Source of the DNA: Streptomyces sp. MNU76
GTDB lineage: Bacteria; Actinomycetota; Actinomycetes; Streptomycetales; Streptomycetaceae
DNA: 64,000 nucleotides
Direction: 5' to 3'
NCBI RefSeq assembly: GCF_020982545.1
Contig: NZ_JAJKLK010000001.1
Location: 1,318,662 to 1,382,661, forward strand
Shown: in pieces, positions 47,739-56,823 of the stretch
How the letters are laid out: the number at the start of each line of letters is the position of its first letter
How positions within the stretch are numbered: the first letter of the stretch is position 1
Translations under genes and position numbers: made by a program
Notes under the pieces: model-generated
Databases searched by the model: none
Seen by the model: only the letters and a program-made list of their open reading frames with translations
What the model was told of the DNA's origin: nothing

Positions 47739-48029
47739 ATGCGTCACTACGAGGTGATGGTCATCCTCGACCCCGATCTGGAGGAGCGCGCTGTCGCCCC
47801 CCTGATCGAGAACTTCCTCTCCGTCGTCCGTGAAGGCAACGGAAAGGTCGAGAAGGTCGACACCTGGGGCCGTCGTCGTCTCTCGTACGAGATCAAGAAG
47901 AAGCCTGAGGGCATCTACTCGGTCATCGACCTGCAGGCCGAGCCTGCGGTCGTCAAGGAACTCGACCGCCAGATGAACCTGAACGAGTCGGTCCTCCGGA
48001 CCAAGGTCCTCCGCCCCGAGACCCACTGA
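47739..48029 (+). CDS. rpsF: 30S ribosomal protein S6
   Basis: S6 binds S18 in the platform of the small subunit. The 96-residue product reads [19 protein letters not shown], with [32 protein letters not shown], the family core. ATG 47739 is preceded by an excellent AAAGGAGG site. It begins the conserved rpsF-ssb-rpsR-rplI operon, in which single-stranded DNA-binding protein is co-expressed with its ribosomal neighbours. Confidence 0.97.
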   Translation: MRHYEVMVILDPDLEERAVAPLIENFLSVVREGNGKVEKVDTWGRRRLSYEIKKKPEGIYSVIDLQAEPAVVKELDRQMNLNESVLRTKVLRPETH

Positions 48030-48106
48030 GCCTTCCCGCTCAGTGGGTCCCGGGATCCGAGTAGCAGCACAAGCAGCCAGCAGCAAACCCGCCGAGAGGT
48101 TCCCCC

Positions 48107-48706
48107 ATGGCAGGCGAGACCGTCATCACGGTCGTCGGCAATCTTGTCGACGACCCCGAGCTGCGCTTCACCCCTTCCGGTGCGGCGGTCGCGAAGTTCC
48201 GTGTCGCGTCCACCCCCCGCACCTTCGACCGTCAGACCAACGAGTGGAAGGACGGCGAGAGCCTGTTCCTGACCTGCTCGGTCTGGCGTCAGGCGGCGGA
48301 GAACGTCGCCGAGTCGCTCCAGCGAGGCATGCGCGTCATCGTGCAGGGCCGGCTGAAGCAGCGGTCCTACGAGGACCGTGAGGGCGTCAAGCGCACGGTC
48401 TACGAGCTGGACGTCGAGGAAGTCGGCGCCAGCCTGCGCAGTGCCACGGCCAAGGTCACCAAGACCGCCGGCGGTGCCGGCCGCGGTGGCCAGGGCGGTT
48501 ACGGTGGCGGTGGCGGTGGCGGTGGCGGCCAGGGTGGCGGCGGCTGGGGCAGTGGCCCCGGCGGCGGTCAGCAGGGCGGTGGCGCTCCCGCCGACGACCC
48601 GTGGGCCAGCGGCGCTCCCGCCGGTGGCAACCAGGGCGGTGGCGGCGGCTGGGGCGGAAGCTCCGGCGGCGGTGGCGGCGGCTACTCGGACGAGCCCCCC
48701 TTCTAA
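48107..48706 (+). CDS. ssb: Single-stranded DNA-binding protein
   Basis: SSB coats single-stranded DNA and recruits replication and repair proteins through its C-terminal tip. The 199-residue product has an OB fold ([21 protein letters not shown], then [33 protein letters not shown]), a long Gly/Gln-rich linker (about residues 122-190) and the conserved acidic end DEPPF. The start is ATG 48107. It lies between rpsF and rpsR as in most bacteria. It is the essential SsbA-type copy rather than SsbB, judged by the linker, the acidic tip and the operon. Confidence 0.96.
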   Translation: MAGETVITVVGNLVDDPELRFTPSGAAVAKFRVASTPRTFDRQTNEWKDGESLFLTCSVWRQAAENVAESLQRGMRVIVQGRLKQRSYEDREGVKRTVYELDVEEVGASLRSATAKVTKTAGGAGRGGQGGYGGGGGGGGGQGGGGWGSGPGGGQQGGGAPADDPWASGAPAGGNQGGGGGWGGSSGGGGGGYSDEPPF

Positions 48707-48788
48707 GTCCTCGTGGCCGGGATCACCGGTCTTCGAGGTCGAGGGCGGGGCCGTACCCCAAACTTCTTGATCACACAGGAGAAACACC

Positions 48789-49025
48789 ATGGCGAAGCCG
48801 CCTGTGCGCAAGCCGAAGAAGAAGGTCTGCGCTTTCTGCAAGGACAAGGTCACGTACGTGGACTACAAGGACACGAACATGCTGCGGAAGTTCATTTCCG
48901 ACCGTGGCAAGATCCGTGCCCGTCGCGTGACCGGCAACTGCACGCAGCACCAGCGTGACGTCGCCACGGCCGTCAAGAACAGCCGTGAGATGGCGCTGCT
49001 GCCCTACACGTCCACCGCGCGATAA
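48789..49025 (+). CDS. rpsR: 30S ribosomal protein S18
   Basis: This 78-residue ribosomal protein partners S6. The sequence [20 protein letters not shown] contains a CxxC and there is a later Cys in [12 protein letters not shown], consistent with the zinc-binding form of S18. [17 protein letters not shown] is the core. ATG 48789 has an AGGAG ribosome site upstream. It follows ssb after 82 bp and precedes rplI by 18 bp. Confidence 0.96.
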   Translation: MAKPPVRKPKKKVCAFCKDKVTYVDYKDTNMLRKFISDRGKIRARRVTGNCTQHQRDVATAVKNSREMALLPYTSTAR

Positions 49026-49043
49026 GGGAAGGGTGACCGACAC

Positions 49044-49490
49044 ATGAAGATCATCCTCACCCACGAGGTCTCCGGCCTCGGCGCTGCCGGCGACGTCGTC
49101 GACGTCAAGGACGGCTACGCTCGCAACTACCTGATCCCGCGGAAGTTCGCTATCCGCTGGACCAAGGGCGGCGAGAAGGACGTCGAGCAGATCCGTCGTG
49201 CTCGCAAGATCCACGAGATCCAGACCATCGAGCAGGCCAACCAGATCAAGGGTCAGCTCGAGGCCGTCAAGGTTCGTCTGGCCGTCCGCTCCGGCGACGC
49301 CGGTCGTCTCTTCGGTTCCGTCACCCCGGCCGACATCGCTTCCGCGATCAAGGCTTCCGGTGGCCCCGAGGTCGACAAGCGCCGCATCGAGCTGGCTGCT
49401 CCGATCAAGACGCTGGGCGCTCACGAGACGTCCGTGCGTCTGCACCCCGAGGTTGCCGCCAAGGTCAACATCGAGGTCATCGCGGCCTAA
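49044..49490 (+). CDS. rplI: 50S ribosomal protein L9
   Basis: L9 is a two-domain 23S-binding protein. The 148-residue product begins [36 protein letters not shown], the strict L9 N-domain signature, then a long connecting helix ([30 protein letters not shown]) and the C-domain with [21 protein letters not shown] 49044 is preceded by AAGGGAAGGG. It ends the rpsF operon and is followed by a strong terminator. Confidence 0.97.
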   Translation: MKIILTHEVSGLGAAGDVVDVKDGYARNYLIPRKFAIRWTKGGEKDVEQIRRARKIHEIQTIEQANQIKGQLEAVKVRLAVRSGDAGRLFGSVTPADIASAIKASGGPEVDKRRIELAAPIKTLGAHETSVRLHPEVAAKVNIEVIAA

Positions 49491-49513
49491 GGGTCGCGCT
49501 CGCTGAAGTGATG

Positions 49514-49549
49514 TATGGGGCCGCACCCTTCGCAGGGTGCGGCCCCATA
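49514..49549 (+). terminator. Terminator after rplI
   Basis: A perfect 16-bp stem (49514-49529 with 49534-49549) with a 4-base loop lies 24 bp after the rplI stop. It lies between convergent rplI and the MATE gene, so it may work in both directions. Confidence 0.85.
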
Positions 49550-49565
49550 TGCATGACGCGGCGAT

Positions 49566-49579
49566 GTTTCACGTGAAAC
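49566..49579. other. parS site, perfect
   Basis: GTTTCACGTGAAAC just after the rplI terminator and before the convergent MATE gene end. Confidence 0.95.
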
Positions 49580-49624
49580 GGAGCGGACTTCGGCAGGTTC
49601 TCGGCGTGGAGTATCGCCCGGAAC

Positions 49625-50962
49625 TCAGCGCGTCGCACCTGTGACGATCCAGAGCCCGGACCGGGACCGCAGCCACAGGGTCAGCATGCGGGTCGCCATC
49701 ATCAGCGTCATGGCGCCCCAGAGGGCGGTCAGACCACCGCCGAAGGTGGGGACGAGCAGCGCGGTCGGGACGAAGACCGCCAGGGTGAGGAGCATGGCCC
49801 AGGCCAGGTAGGGGCCGTCTCCCGCGCCCATCAGTACTCCGTCGAGCACGAAGACGACGCCGGAGATCGGCTGGGCGAGCGCCACCACGACCAGAGCGGG
49901 CAGTGCCGCTTCCTGAACCGTCGGATCGCTCGTGAAGATGGGGGTGAACAAGGGACGGGCGGCGACCACCAGGAGTCCGAGCAGGGAACCCGTGGCGACT
50001 CCCCACTGGACCATCCGGCGGCAGGCATCGCGGGCTCCCTGGGCGTCGCCCGCGCCGAGGTAGCGGCCGATGATGGCCTGTCCGGCGATGGCGATCGCGT
50101 CCAGGGCGAAGGCAAGCAGGCTCCAGAGCGAGAGGATGATCTGGTGTGCGGCGATGTCCTCGTCCCCGAGCCGGGCGGCCACCGCGGTGGCGATCATGAG
50201 GATCGCCCGCAGCGAGAGCGTACGGACCAGCAGGGGCACCCCCGCCTGGGCCGAGGCTCGTATGCCGGCGATGTCCGGACGCAGCGAGGCGCCGTGTCTG
50301 TGGGCACCACGGATCACGACCCAGAGATATGCGGCGGCCATGCCGAGTTGGGCGACGACCGTGCCCCAGGCGGATCCCGCGATACCGAGGTCGGCCCCAT
50401 AGACGAGGCCTACGTTCAGTACACCGTTGGCGACGAACCCCGCCACGGCGACGTACAGCGGTGTCTTCGTGTCCTGGAGGCCACGCAGGACGCCCGTGGC
50501 GGCGAGCACGACGAGCATGGCCGGGATGCCGAGGGCCGAGATCCGGAGATAGGTCGTGGCGTAGGGAGCCGCAGTGTCCGAGGCCCCGAAGAGGGACACG
50601 AGGGTGGGGGCCATGGGGACGACGACGGAGACAACAGCCGCTCCGAGCAGCAGGGCCAGCCAGATACCGTCCAGGCCCTGACGGATGGCGGCCCGTAGGT
50701 CTCCCGCTCCCACGCGGCGGGCGACGGCGGCCGTGGTGGCGTAGGCGAGGAAGACGAAGACGCTCACCGCGGTGACGAGGAGGGCTGAGGCGACCCCAAG
50801 ACCGGCCAGTTGGGCGGTGCCGAGGTGGCCGACGATGGCGGTGTCGACCATGAGGAAGAGCGGCTCCGCGACGAGCGCGCCGAAGGCCGGAACGGCCAGC
50901 GTGATGATCTCTCGATCGTGCCGACGCCGGGCGGCCTTGGTGGTCTCGGAAGCCTGTGTCAT
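49625..50962 (-). CDS. MATE-family efflux transporter
   Basis: The 445-residue product has 12 predicted helices in two MATE repeats: EIITLAVPAFGALVAEPLFLMVDTAIVGHLGTAQLAGLGVAS and later AHQIILSLWSLLAFALDAIAIAGQAIIGRYLGAGD, which are the DinF-like subgroup signatures. It probably exports a cationic drug or metabolite with Na+ or H+; the substrate is unknown. ATG 50962 (MTQASETTKAARRRHDREI) starts it. It is divergent from dnaB across 458 bp. DinF-type MATE genes commonly lie near replication genes in actinobacteria. Confidence 0.9.
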   Translation of the reverse strand: MTQASETTKAARRRHDREIITLAVPAFGALVAEPLFLMVDTAIVGHLGTAQLAGLGVASALLVTAVSVFVFLAYATTAAVARRVGAGDLRAAIRQGLDGIWLALLLGAAVVSVVVPMAPTLVSLFGASDTAAPYATTYLRISALGIPAMLVVLAATGVLRGLQDTKTPLYVAVAGFVANGVLNVGLVYGADLGIAGSAWGTVVAQLGMAAAYLWVVIRGAHRHGASLRPDIAGIRASAQAGVPLLVRTLSLRAILMIATAVAARLGDEDIAAHQIILSLWSLLAFALDAIAIAGQAIIGRYLGAGDAQGARDACRRMVQWGVATGSLLGLLVVAARPLFTPIFTSDPTVQEAALPALVVVALAQPISGVVFVLDGVLMGAGDGPYLAWAMLLTLAVFVPTALLVPTFGGGLTALWGAMTLMMATRMLTLWLRSRSGLWIVTGATR

Positions 50963-51195
50963 GAGCACCAATCTAATCTTCCACAGGTAAGAGATGCAAA
51001 GCACTTGCAGTCATTACATGCTGCCTGGTCGGGTACGTTCTCGTGCGCCGATCTTGATGATCTTGATCCGGTCGAGAAAGTTTTTCTTCTGCACAGCCCG
51101 TGGATGGTAAAGGTGCAGGTCAGGGCGATGGTGAACCTATGGTCCGGTTCTTGTTCACAGGCCTGTCCACCGAGTCGTGCACAGGTTTTGCAGAG

Positions 51196-51239
51196 TTCTC
51201 CACAGCATCTGGGCCGTCGTCCACATGGCCTGTGGATAA
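51196..51239. promoter_or_regulatory. Cluster of three DnaA-box-like nonamers upstream of dnaB
   Basis: TTCTCCACA (51196-51204), TCGTCCACA (51217-51225) and a perfect inverse TGTGGATAA (51231-51239) lie within 44 bp. The rest of the 50963-51420 gap is unremarkable. The cluster could mediate DnaA control of dnaB or titrate DnaA near the origin. Confidence 0.55.
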
Positions 51240-51420
51240 CCAGATTGGCTGACGGTGCCGACGGGCCTACGGTGGTGCGGCGCCCACTCCCTGGCTGATC
51301 GCGGAAACCTCGCAAAACCGACGCGCCAGAACCGGAGTTGGGCCTCTCATTTGTCAGTGTCGTGCCGTAGAAATGAGAAGCACGGCGAGGTCCGCTCGGC
51401 GGACGGGAGGAGGTCGCTCG

Positions 51421-52896
51421 GTGAGCATTTCCGAGCCCCTGGACGACCCGTGGGCCGACAGCGGGCCCAGCGATCGTCTGCCCCCTTCCCGCCGGCGTCC
51501 GGACGGTGACCGGAGCAGGGACGAGCGGCACGACCGGGGCCGGGACAACCGGGAGTGGGACGGCGGGGGTTCGGCCTTCGAACGCGTACCGCCGCAGGAC
51601 CTCGACGCCGAGCAGTCCGTCCTCGGCGGCATGCTGCTGTCCAAGGACGCCATCGCCGACGTGGTCGAGATCCTCAAGGGGCCCGACTTCTACAAGCCGG
51701 CTCACGAAACCATCTACCAGGCGATCCTCGACGTCTATGCCAAGGGCGAGCCCGCCGACCCCATCACCATCGCCGCCGAGCTCACCAAGCGCGGCGAGAT
51801 CACCAAGGTGGGCGGCGCCTCCTATCTGCACACTCTCGTCCAGACGGTGCCGACGGCGGCGAACGCCGAGTACTACGCAGAGATCGTCCATGAGCGCGCC
51901 GTCCTGCGCCGCCTGGTCGAGGCCGGCACCCGCATCACCCAGATGGGATACGCGGCCGACGACGACGTGGACGAGATCGTCAACAGGGCCCAGGCGGAGA
52001 TCTTCGCGGTCACCGAGCAGCGCACGACCGAGGACTATCTGCCGCTCGGCGACATCATGGAGGGCGCGCTCGACGAGATCGAGGCGATCGGTTCGCGGTC
52101 GGGGGAGATGACCGGTGTGCCGACCGGCTTCACGGATCTCGACCAGCTCACCAACGGTCTGCACCCGGGTCAGATGATCATCATCGCGGCCCGTCCCGCC
52201 ATGGGTAAGTCCACGCTGGCGCTGGACTTCGCGCGAGCCTGCTCGATCAAGCACAACATGCCGAGCGTGATCTTCTCGCTCGAGATGGGGCGCAACGAGA
52301 TCGCGATGCGTCTGCTGTCGGCGGAGGCGCGCGTGGCCCTTCACCACATGCGGTCCGGCACGATGACCGACGAGGACTGGACGCGCCTGGCCCGCCGGAT
52401 GCCGGACGTGTCGGCCGCGCCGCTCTACATCGACGACTCCCCGAACCTGTCGATGATGGAGATCCGCGCCAAGTGCCGGCGCTTGAAGCAGCGCAACGAC
52501 CTGAAGCTCGTCATCATCGACTATCTGCAGCTCATGCAGTCCGGCGGCAAGCGGTCCGAGAGCCGTCAGCAGGAAGTCTCGGACATGTCGCGAAACCTGA
52601 AGCTACTGGCCAAGGAGCTGGAGCTGCCGGTGATCGCCCTGTCACAGCTCAACCGTGGGCCCGAGCAGCGTACGGACAAGAAGCCCATGGTCTCCGACCT
52701 GCGTGAGTCGGGATCGATCGAGCAGGACGCGGACATGGTGATCCTGCTGCACCGCGAGGACGCCTACGAGAAGGAGTCGCCGCGCGCCGGCGAGGCCGAC
52801 ATCATCGTGGGCAAGCACCGTAACGGTCCGACGGCCACGATCACGGTCGCCTTTCAGGGCCACTACTCGCGGTTCGTGGACATGGCACAGACCTGA
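51421..52896 (+). CDS. dnaB: Replicative DNA helicase DnaB
   Basis: DnaB unwinds DNA ahead of the replisome. The 491-residue product has an acidic, disordered N-terminus (about 50 residues), the N-terminal primase-binding helical domain (PPQDLDAEQSVLGGMLLSKDAIADVVEILKGPDFY) and the RecA-like domain with Walker A IIIAARPAMGKSTLALDFA, IDDSPNLSMMEIRAKCRRLKQ, and VIIDYLQLMQSGGKRSESRQQEVSDMSRNLKLLAKEL. No intein interrupts it. GTG 51421 with GGGAGGAGG upstream is chosen (MSISEPLDDPW). It stands downstream of the DnaA-box cluster. Confidence 0.96.
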   Translation: MSISEPLDDPWADSGPSDRLPPSRRRPDGDRSRDERHDRGRDNREWDGGGSAFERVPPQDLDAEQSVLGGMLLSKDAIADVVEILKGPDFYKPAHETIYQAILDVYAKGEPADPITIAAELTKRGEITKVGGASYLHTLVQTVPTAANAEYYAEIVHERAVLRRLVEAGTRITQMGYAADDDVDEIVNRAQAEIFAVTEQRTTEDYLPLGDIMEGALDEIEAIGSRSGEMTGVPTGFTDLDQLTNGLHPGQMIIIAARPAMGKSTLALDFARACSIKHNMPSVIFSLEMGRNEIAMRLLSAEARVALHHMRSGTMTDEDWTRLARRMPDVSAAPLYIDDSPNLSMMEIRAKCRRLKQRNDLKLVIIDYLQLMQSGGKRSESRQQEVSDMSRNLKLLAKELELPVIALSQLNRGPEQRTDKKPMVSDLRESGSIEQDADMVILLHREDAYEKESPRAGEADIIVGKHRNGPTATITVAFQGHYSRFVDMAQT

Positions 52897-52946
52897 CCGG
52901 GCGAAATGCGCTCGACTCCCGGTGCCCGGCCCGGTGGACTGAGCGC

Positions 52947-54332
52947 ATGACAACACCTCATCAAGAGCTGCTCCCCGCCACACGCCGGGCACTGCTGCAC
53001 CGCATCGCCGTCGCCCAGACCGAGGGGCGGGCTCCGTCTCTGGTCGCCGCGGTGGTCCGGGGCGGGGAGACGGTGTGGAACGGGGCGCGGACTTCGGTGA
53101 CCGGGCACGGGCCGGACGCGAACGTGCAGTACCGGATCGGTTCGATCACCAAGACCTTCACCGCTGTTCTGGTCATGCGGCTGCGTGACGAGGGCGTGCT
53201 GGACCTCGGCGATCCGCTGGAGAAGCACCTGCCCGGGACAGGTGCGGGGGAGGCGACCATCGCCGAACTGCTCGCGCACACAGGGGGACTGGCGGCGGAG
53301 TCTCCTTCGCCCTGGTGGGAACGGACGTCAGGGTCCCTGCGCCCAGATCTCGCCGACGTTCTCGGGGAGCAGCCCCACCGCCATCCCGTAGGCCGTCGAT
53401 TCCACTACTCCAACCCCGGGTTCACGCTCCTCGGCGCGCTCGTCGAGGAGCTGCGAAGTGCTCCCTGGGAAGAGGTCCTGCGACGCGAGGTGCTCGAACC
53501 CCTCGGCCTGCGCCGCACGACCTGGCACCCGGAGGCGCCGCACACCGGTGGCTGGGCCGTGCACCCCTGGGCGGACGTGATGCTGCCGGAGCAGGTCGAG
53601 GACCTGGGCCGTATGGGACCGGCCGGTCAACTCTGGTCCACGACGGGTGACTTGGCGCGGTTCGCGGCCTTCCTGGCCAAGGGGGACGAGCGGGTGCTGA
53701 GCGCGGAGTCGGTCCTGGAGATGCGGACGCCGGCCGCGCCGGGCGAGGCCGCCGATGTGGCGGCCGGAGCGGCGTACGGGCTCGGGATGCAGTTGCAGCA
53801 CCGTGACGGCCGGTTCCTCGTCGGTCACGGGGGCTCGGTGCCGGGTTTCCTCGCCCAGTTGACCATCAGTGTCGAGGACGATGTGGCAGCCGTGGTGCTG
53901 ACCAACTGCACCTCCGGGCCGGCGCTGTCGGAGGTGGCCGCCGACCTCGTACGCATCGTGGCGGAGGCCGAGCCGCGGATCCCCGAGCCGTGGCGGCCGC
54001 TGACCGAAGTGGACCGATCGGTCCTGGAGTTGGCCGGACCTTGGTATTGGGGGACGTACAGCTTCGTGTTGCGGCTCACCGGCGGGGGAGGTCTCTCGCT
54101 GGAGCCGCTTGCCGCGACTCTGCGCAGTGCTCGATTCCGACGGAACGACGACGGCAGCTGGACGGGGCTCAACGGCTACTTCGCCGGAGAGCTCCTGCGG
54201 GCCGTACGAGGGCCCGACGGGGCGGTGAGCCACCTGGACCTCGGATCGTTCGTGTTCACGCGTCAGCCGTACGACGAGGGGGCTCCGGTGCCCGGCGGAG
54301 TGGATCCCGAGGGGTGGCGGGGGATCGCGTAG
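52947..54332 (+). CDS. Beta-lactamase/class C-like serine hydrolase
   Basis: The 461-residue product belongs to the serine beta-lactamase/D-Ala-D-Ala-carboxypeptidase-like hydrolases. The nucleophile is Ser66 in GSITKTFTAVLV (SxxK), the second motif is YSN in RFHYSNPGFTLLG (about residue 153), and HGG in GHGGSVPGF stands for KTG. No signal peptide is apparent (MTTPHQELLPATRRALLHRIA), so it is probably cytoplasmic. A C-terminal lipocalin-like part (GPWYWGTYSFVLRLTGG) follows. The start is ATG 52947, about 50 bp after dnaB. The substrate is unknown; esterase activity is as likely as beta-lactamase. Confidence 0.87.
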   Translation: MTTPHQELLPATRRALLHRIAVAQTEGRAPSLVAAVVRGGETVWNGARTSVTGHGPDANVQYRIGSITKTFTAVLVMRLRDEGVLDLGDPLEKHLPGTGAGEATIAELLAHTGGLAAESPSPWWERTSGSLRPDLADVLGEQPHRHPVGRRFHYSNPGFTLLGALVEELRSAPWEEVLRREVLEPLGLRRTTWHPEAPHTGGWAVHPWADVMLPEQVEDLGRMGPAGQLWSTTGDLARFAAFLAKGDERVLSAESVLEMRTPAAPGEAADVAAGAAYGLGMQLQHRDGRFLVGHGGSVPGFLAQLTISVEDDVAAVVLTNCTSGPALSEVAADLVRIVAEAEPRIPEPWRPLTEVDRSVLELAGPWYWGTYSFVLRLTGGGGLSLEPLAATLRSARFRRNDDGSWTGLNGYFAGELLRAVRGPDGAVSHLDLGSFVFTRQPYDEGAPVPGGVDPEGWRGIA

Positions 54333-54368
54333 CCCGTATCTGCGCCTGTGAGGAGCTCGTCTTGTGAT

Positions 54369-54382
54369 GTTTCACGTGAAAC
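54369..54382. other. parS site, perfect
   Basis: GTTTCACGTGAAAC in the gap between the hydrolase and the convergent GNAT gene. Confidence 0.95.
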
Positions 54383-54412
54383 GCGCCCCGACAGCCGTTC
54401 ACGGGCGCCGTC

Positions 54413-54865
54413 TCAGAGGGGCAGCTTGAAACCCACGTGGGTGGCCTGGAATCCGAGCCGCTCGTAGAAGCGGTGGGCTTCGGTGCGCGTGACATCGGAC
54501 GTCAGCTGCACCAACTGACAGCCCTCTGCTCGTGATGCGTTGATCGCCCACTCGATGAGCTGTGTTCCGAGTCCGGTGCTGCGCTCATCGGCGTGCACCC
54601 GTACGCCTTCGATGATCGCGCGGGTGGAGCCGCGTCTGGAGAGCCCTGGAACGATCGTCAGTTGGAGTGTGCCGACGACACGGCCCTGACGGACGGCGAC
54701 CATCACGTGTTGGTGGGGGTCGTCACTGAGGCGCTCCAGGGCGGTGCGGTAGGGGGCCAGGTCGTCCGGTGATTCGCGCTGGGCGCCCAAAGGATCGTCG
54801 GCCAGCATCGCAACGATCTCGGGGATGTCGTCCTCGGTCGCCGGGCGAATGTCCAGATCTCCCAT
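54413..54865 (-). CDS. GNAT-family N-acetyltransferase
   Basis: The 150-residue product is a compact GNAT: MGDLDIRPATEDDIPEIVAML, then VGTLQLTIVPGLSRRGSTRAIIEGVRV, the acetyl-CoA loop DERSTGLGTQLIEWAI and AHRFYERLGFQATHVGFKL. The order is as expected for family motifs C-D-A-B. ATG 54865 starts it. It is followed upstream by the truncated marR gene on the same strand, 9 bp away, so both may have been one operon. Its substrate is unknown. Confidence 0.9.
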   Translation of the reverse strand: MGDLDIRPATEDDIPEIVAMLADDPLGAQRESPDDLAPYRTALERLSDDPHQHVMVAVRQGRVVGTLQLTIVPGLSRRGSTRAIIEGVRVHADERSTGLGTQLIEWAINASRAEGCQLVQLTSDVTRTEAHRFYERLGFQATHVGFKLPL

Positions 54866-54874
54866 GCCCGCACC

Positions 54875-55213
54875 CTACGCGGACACGTTCAGCGACTCCA
54901 CGACGCGGACGAGGGGGGCCAGTTCGGGGTTCTCGGCGGCCGCGTCCAGAGACTCGCGCAGAGCGGTGTCATTGGTGGGGCGTGCTGCCGCGAGAAGGCG
55001 CAGACCCGCCTCGGGGACATCGGTGTAGATACCCCGGCGGTCGGTCGGGCACAGATAGCGCGAGAGCAGTCCGCGATCCTCGAGCCGAGTGACCAGACGG
55101 GTGGTCGCGCGCTGGCTGAGGACGACCGCGTCGGCGACCTGCTTCATCTGCAGGTGCCCGCCCTCACCGTCGTGCTGGCGACTGAGCACATCGAGCAGCG
55201 AGTACGCCCTCAT
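54875..55213 (-). pseudogene. MarR-family regulator lacking its N-terminal region
   Basis: The 112-residue frame reads MRAYSLLDVLSRQHDGEGGHLQMKQVADAVVLSQRATTRLVTRLEDRGLLSRYLCPTDRRGIY, i.e. the winged helix and wing of a MarR regulator, and ends VVESLNVSA. Intact relatives as I recall them have about 40-45 more N-terminal residues forming the dimerisation helix before REYSLLDVL. Those are absent: the ATG at 55211-55213 directly abuts the ATG of the plus-strand MFS remnant, sharing CATG, and no promoter-sized gap remains. The DNA-binding part is intact but dimerisation should be impaired. It is likely a deletion product. Confidence 0.65.
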
Positions 55214-55782
55214 GCCTCTCGCGCTTCTGGCTATTGCGATCGGGGCCTTCGGTATCCGCCGGCTTCGCCGACTCCTCCGTCACCTGGCTCCTCGTCCTCT
55301 TCGGCCTAGGCATGGTCGGTGGCAACCTGGTGGGCGGCAAGTACGCGGATCGCGCGCTCATGCCCATGCTGTACGTCTCGCTGGGCGCCCTGGCTGTCGT
55401 CCTCGCCCTGTTCTCCTTCACCGCTCACGACAAGATCGCGGCCGCTGTCGCCCTCACGCTGGTCGGCGCACTCGGCTTCGCGACCGTGCCGCCGCTGCAG
55501 AAGAGGGTCTTCGACCAGGCGCATGGCGCACCCACCCTGGCCTCGGCTGTGAACATAGGTGCCTTCAACCTCGGCAACGCGCTCGCCGCCTGGCTCGGCG
55601 GCCTGGTCATCGACGCGGGCCTCGGCTACACGGCACCCAACTGGGTCGCAGCCGCTCTCGCCGTGAGCGCACTCGTGCTGGCCTTCGTCGCGGCGGCGCT
55701 GGAGCGCGGGGAGAGCGCCGTCGGAACGGGTGTCGCCCGATCTGCGGGAGCGGACGCCCGATCGGCACCTGCCCGCCACTGA
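55212..55782 (+). pseudogene. MFS transporter remnant with an internal deletion
   Basis: ATG 55212 opens MPLALLAIAIGAFGI, the first helix of an MFS (DHA1/AraJ-like) exporter. At about 55,250-55,258 it jumps out of frame to SAGFADSSVTWLLVLFGLGMVGGNL, a late-transporter segment, then runs on through LGFATVPPLQKRVFDQAHGAPTLASAVNIGAFNLGNAL to a normal end. The middle (roughly 200 residues in relatives) is missing. Only about half the helices remain and the reading frame is broken, so it is non-functional as written. It is divergent from, and overlapping with, the shortened marR gene that would normally regulate it. Confidence 0.7.
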
Positions 55783-55815
55783 CGGTCGGCGGGACGAGGC
55801 CGCGGAGTACCGGCC

Positions 55816-56703
55816 TCAGCCCGCTGCCACGGTCAGTGGCGCGTAGCGCCGAGTCCAGTCACCCGGCAGCTCAGGGATCCCGTACGTCATCACGGAGTTG
55901 AAGGCGATCACCGCCAGACCGCGGTCCTGCACCCACGTCAGCAGTTCCTCGTGGCGAACGTCGATGTCGGTGCGCAACTGCAGATCCGTGTGTGCGGCGA
56001 GGGAAGTGATGAGCGCCTTCGCCACCTCGGTGTCACGGGCGATCAACGGACCGACGACCTGGTTGTCGAGGTTGGGCCAGGCGGCCGCGTATCCGATGAT
56101 CTTGCCGTTCTCCTCCGCGACGCGCAGTTGGTCGGAGAACGCGGGGAGCCGGGTGAGGATGTGGGTCCGGTCCGTGCCGAAGACCTCTTCGTCGAGCCGA
56201 AGGATCGTGGTGAGATCCCCGGCCGTGGCCGGACGGGTGGAGACCGCAGGGTCCGGTCCTCCTGCCGTGAAGTGCCCGCGCACCATCTCGGCCCGTCCGG
56301 TGACCTTGAAGCCGAGCTCTTCGTAGAGCGGGCGTCCGTTCGGAGTGGCGTGCAGCGTCAGCGGTGTCGTGCCCATCTCCGCGAGGACATGGCGCATCAG
56401 GCGGCGGCCGATGCCCTGGCGGGAATGCCGCTCGGCGACCAGCACCATGCCGATCGCCCCCAGAGCCGGGCGGCCCGCCGGGCCGTACTCGGTGACCACG
56501 CAGGCGGTGATCAGCCCGCCCTCGGGGTCATCGATGCCATATCCGGTGCCGGCCGACAGCAGTAGCCCCCACTTGTGCTCCTCGCGAGGCCAGCCCCGGT
56601 CCTCGGACAAGTCGGCGCAGGCGGTGAGATCGCGAGGCGTCAGACGGCGGATGGGCACAAGGGTGGGGGAAGGTGTCGGCACGCAGGTCAGGCTGTCCGA
56701 CAC
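55816..56703 (-). CDS. Tandem GNAT-domain acetyltransferase
   Basis: The product is about 295 residues with two GNAT units. The first is VPIRRLTPRDLTACADLSEDRGWP and IGMVLVAERHSRQGIGRRLMRHVL, with the acetyl-CoA loop intact. The second, degenerate unit begins VSTRPATAGDLTTILRLDEEVFG and ends YGIPELPGDWTRRYAPL. The start is uncertain: GTG 56703 (MSDSLTCVPTPSPTL) and GTG 56682 (MPTPSPTLVPIRR) are both possible, and the frame is open to 56823 through a parS site, which argues against the longer form. The acceptor substrate is unknown. Confidence 0.85.
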   Translation of the reverse strand: MSDSLTCVPTPSPTLVPIRRLTPRDLTACADLSEDRGWPREEHKWGLLLSAGTGYGIDDPEGGLITACVVTEYGPAGRPALGAIGMVLVAERHSRQGIGRRLMRHVLAEMGTTPLTLHATPNGRPLYEELGFKVTGRAEMVRGHFTAGGPDPAVSTRPATAGDLTTILRLDEEVFGTDRTHILTRLPAFSDQLRVAEENGKIIGYAAAWPNLDNQVVGPLIARDTEVAKALITSLAAHTDLQLRTDIDVRHEELLTWVQDRGLAVIAFNSVMTYGIPELPGDWTRRYAPLTVAAG

Positions 56704-56785
56704 GCGCCCCCGTCGTCCACTGGTTTGCTGTCGACGTGCGCTGTTCTGGCCATCTCGTGCACAACCGAACAGCGTGTGGACGGAT

Positions 56786-56799
56786 GTTTCACGTGAAAC
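56786..56799. other. parS site, perfect
   Basis: GTTTCACGTGAAAC upstream of the GNAT gene, within the intergenic region leading to the flavohemoprotein gene. Confidence 0.95.
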
Positions 56800-56823
56800 A
56801 TCCGTCTGCGGGCATACCCGCAC

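Noticed and set aside
51421..52896. Intein in DnaB
   Set aside because: The Walker and helicase motifs are continuous and the length is normal.
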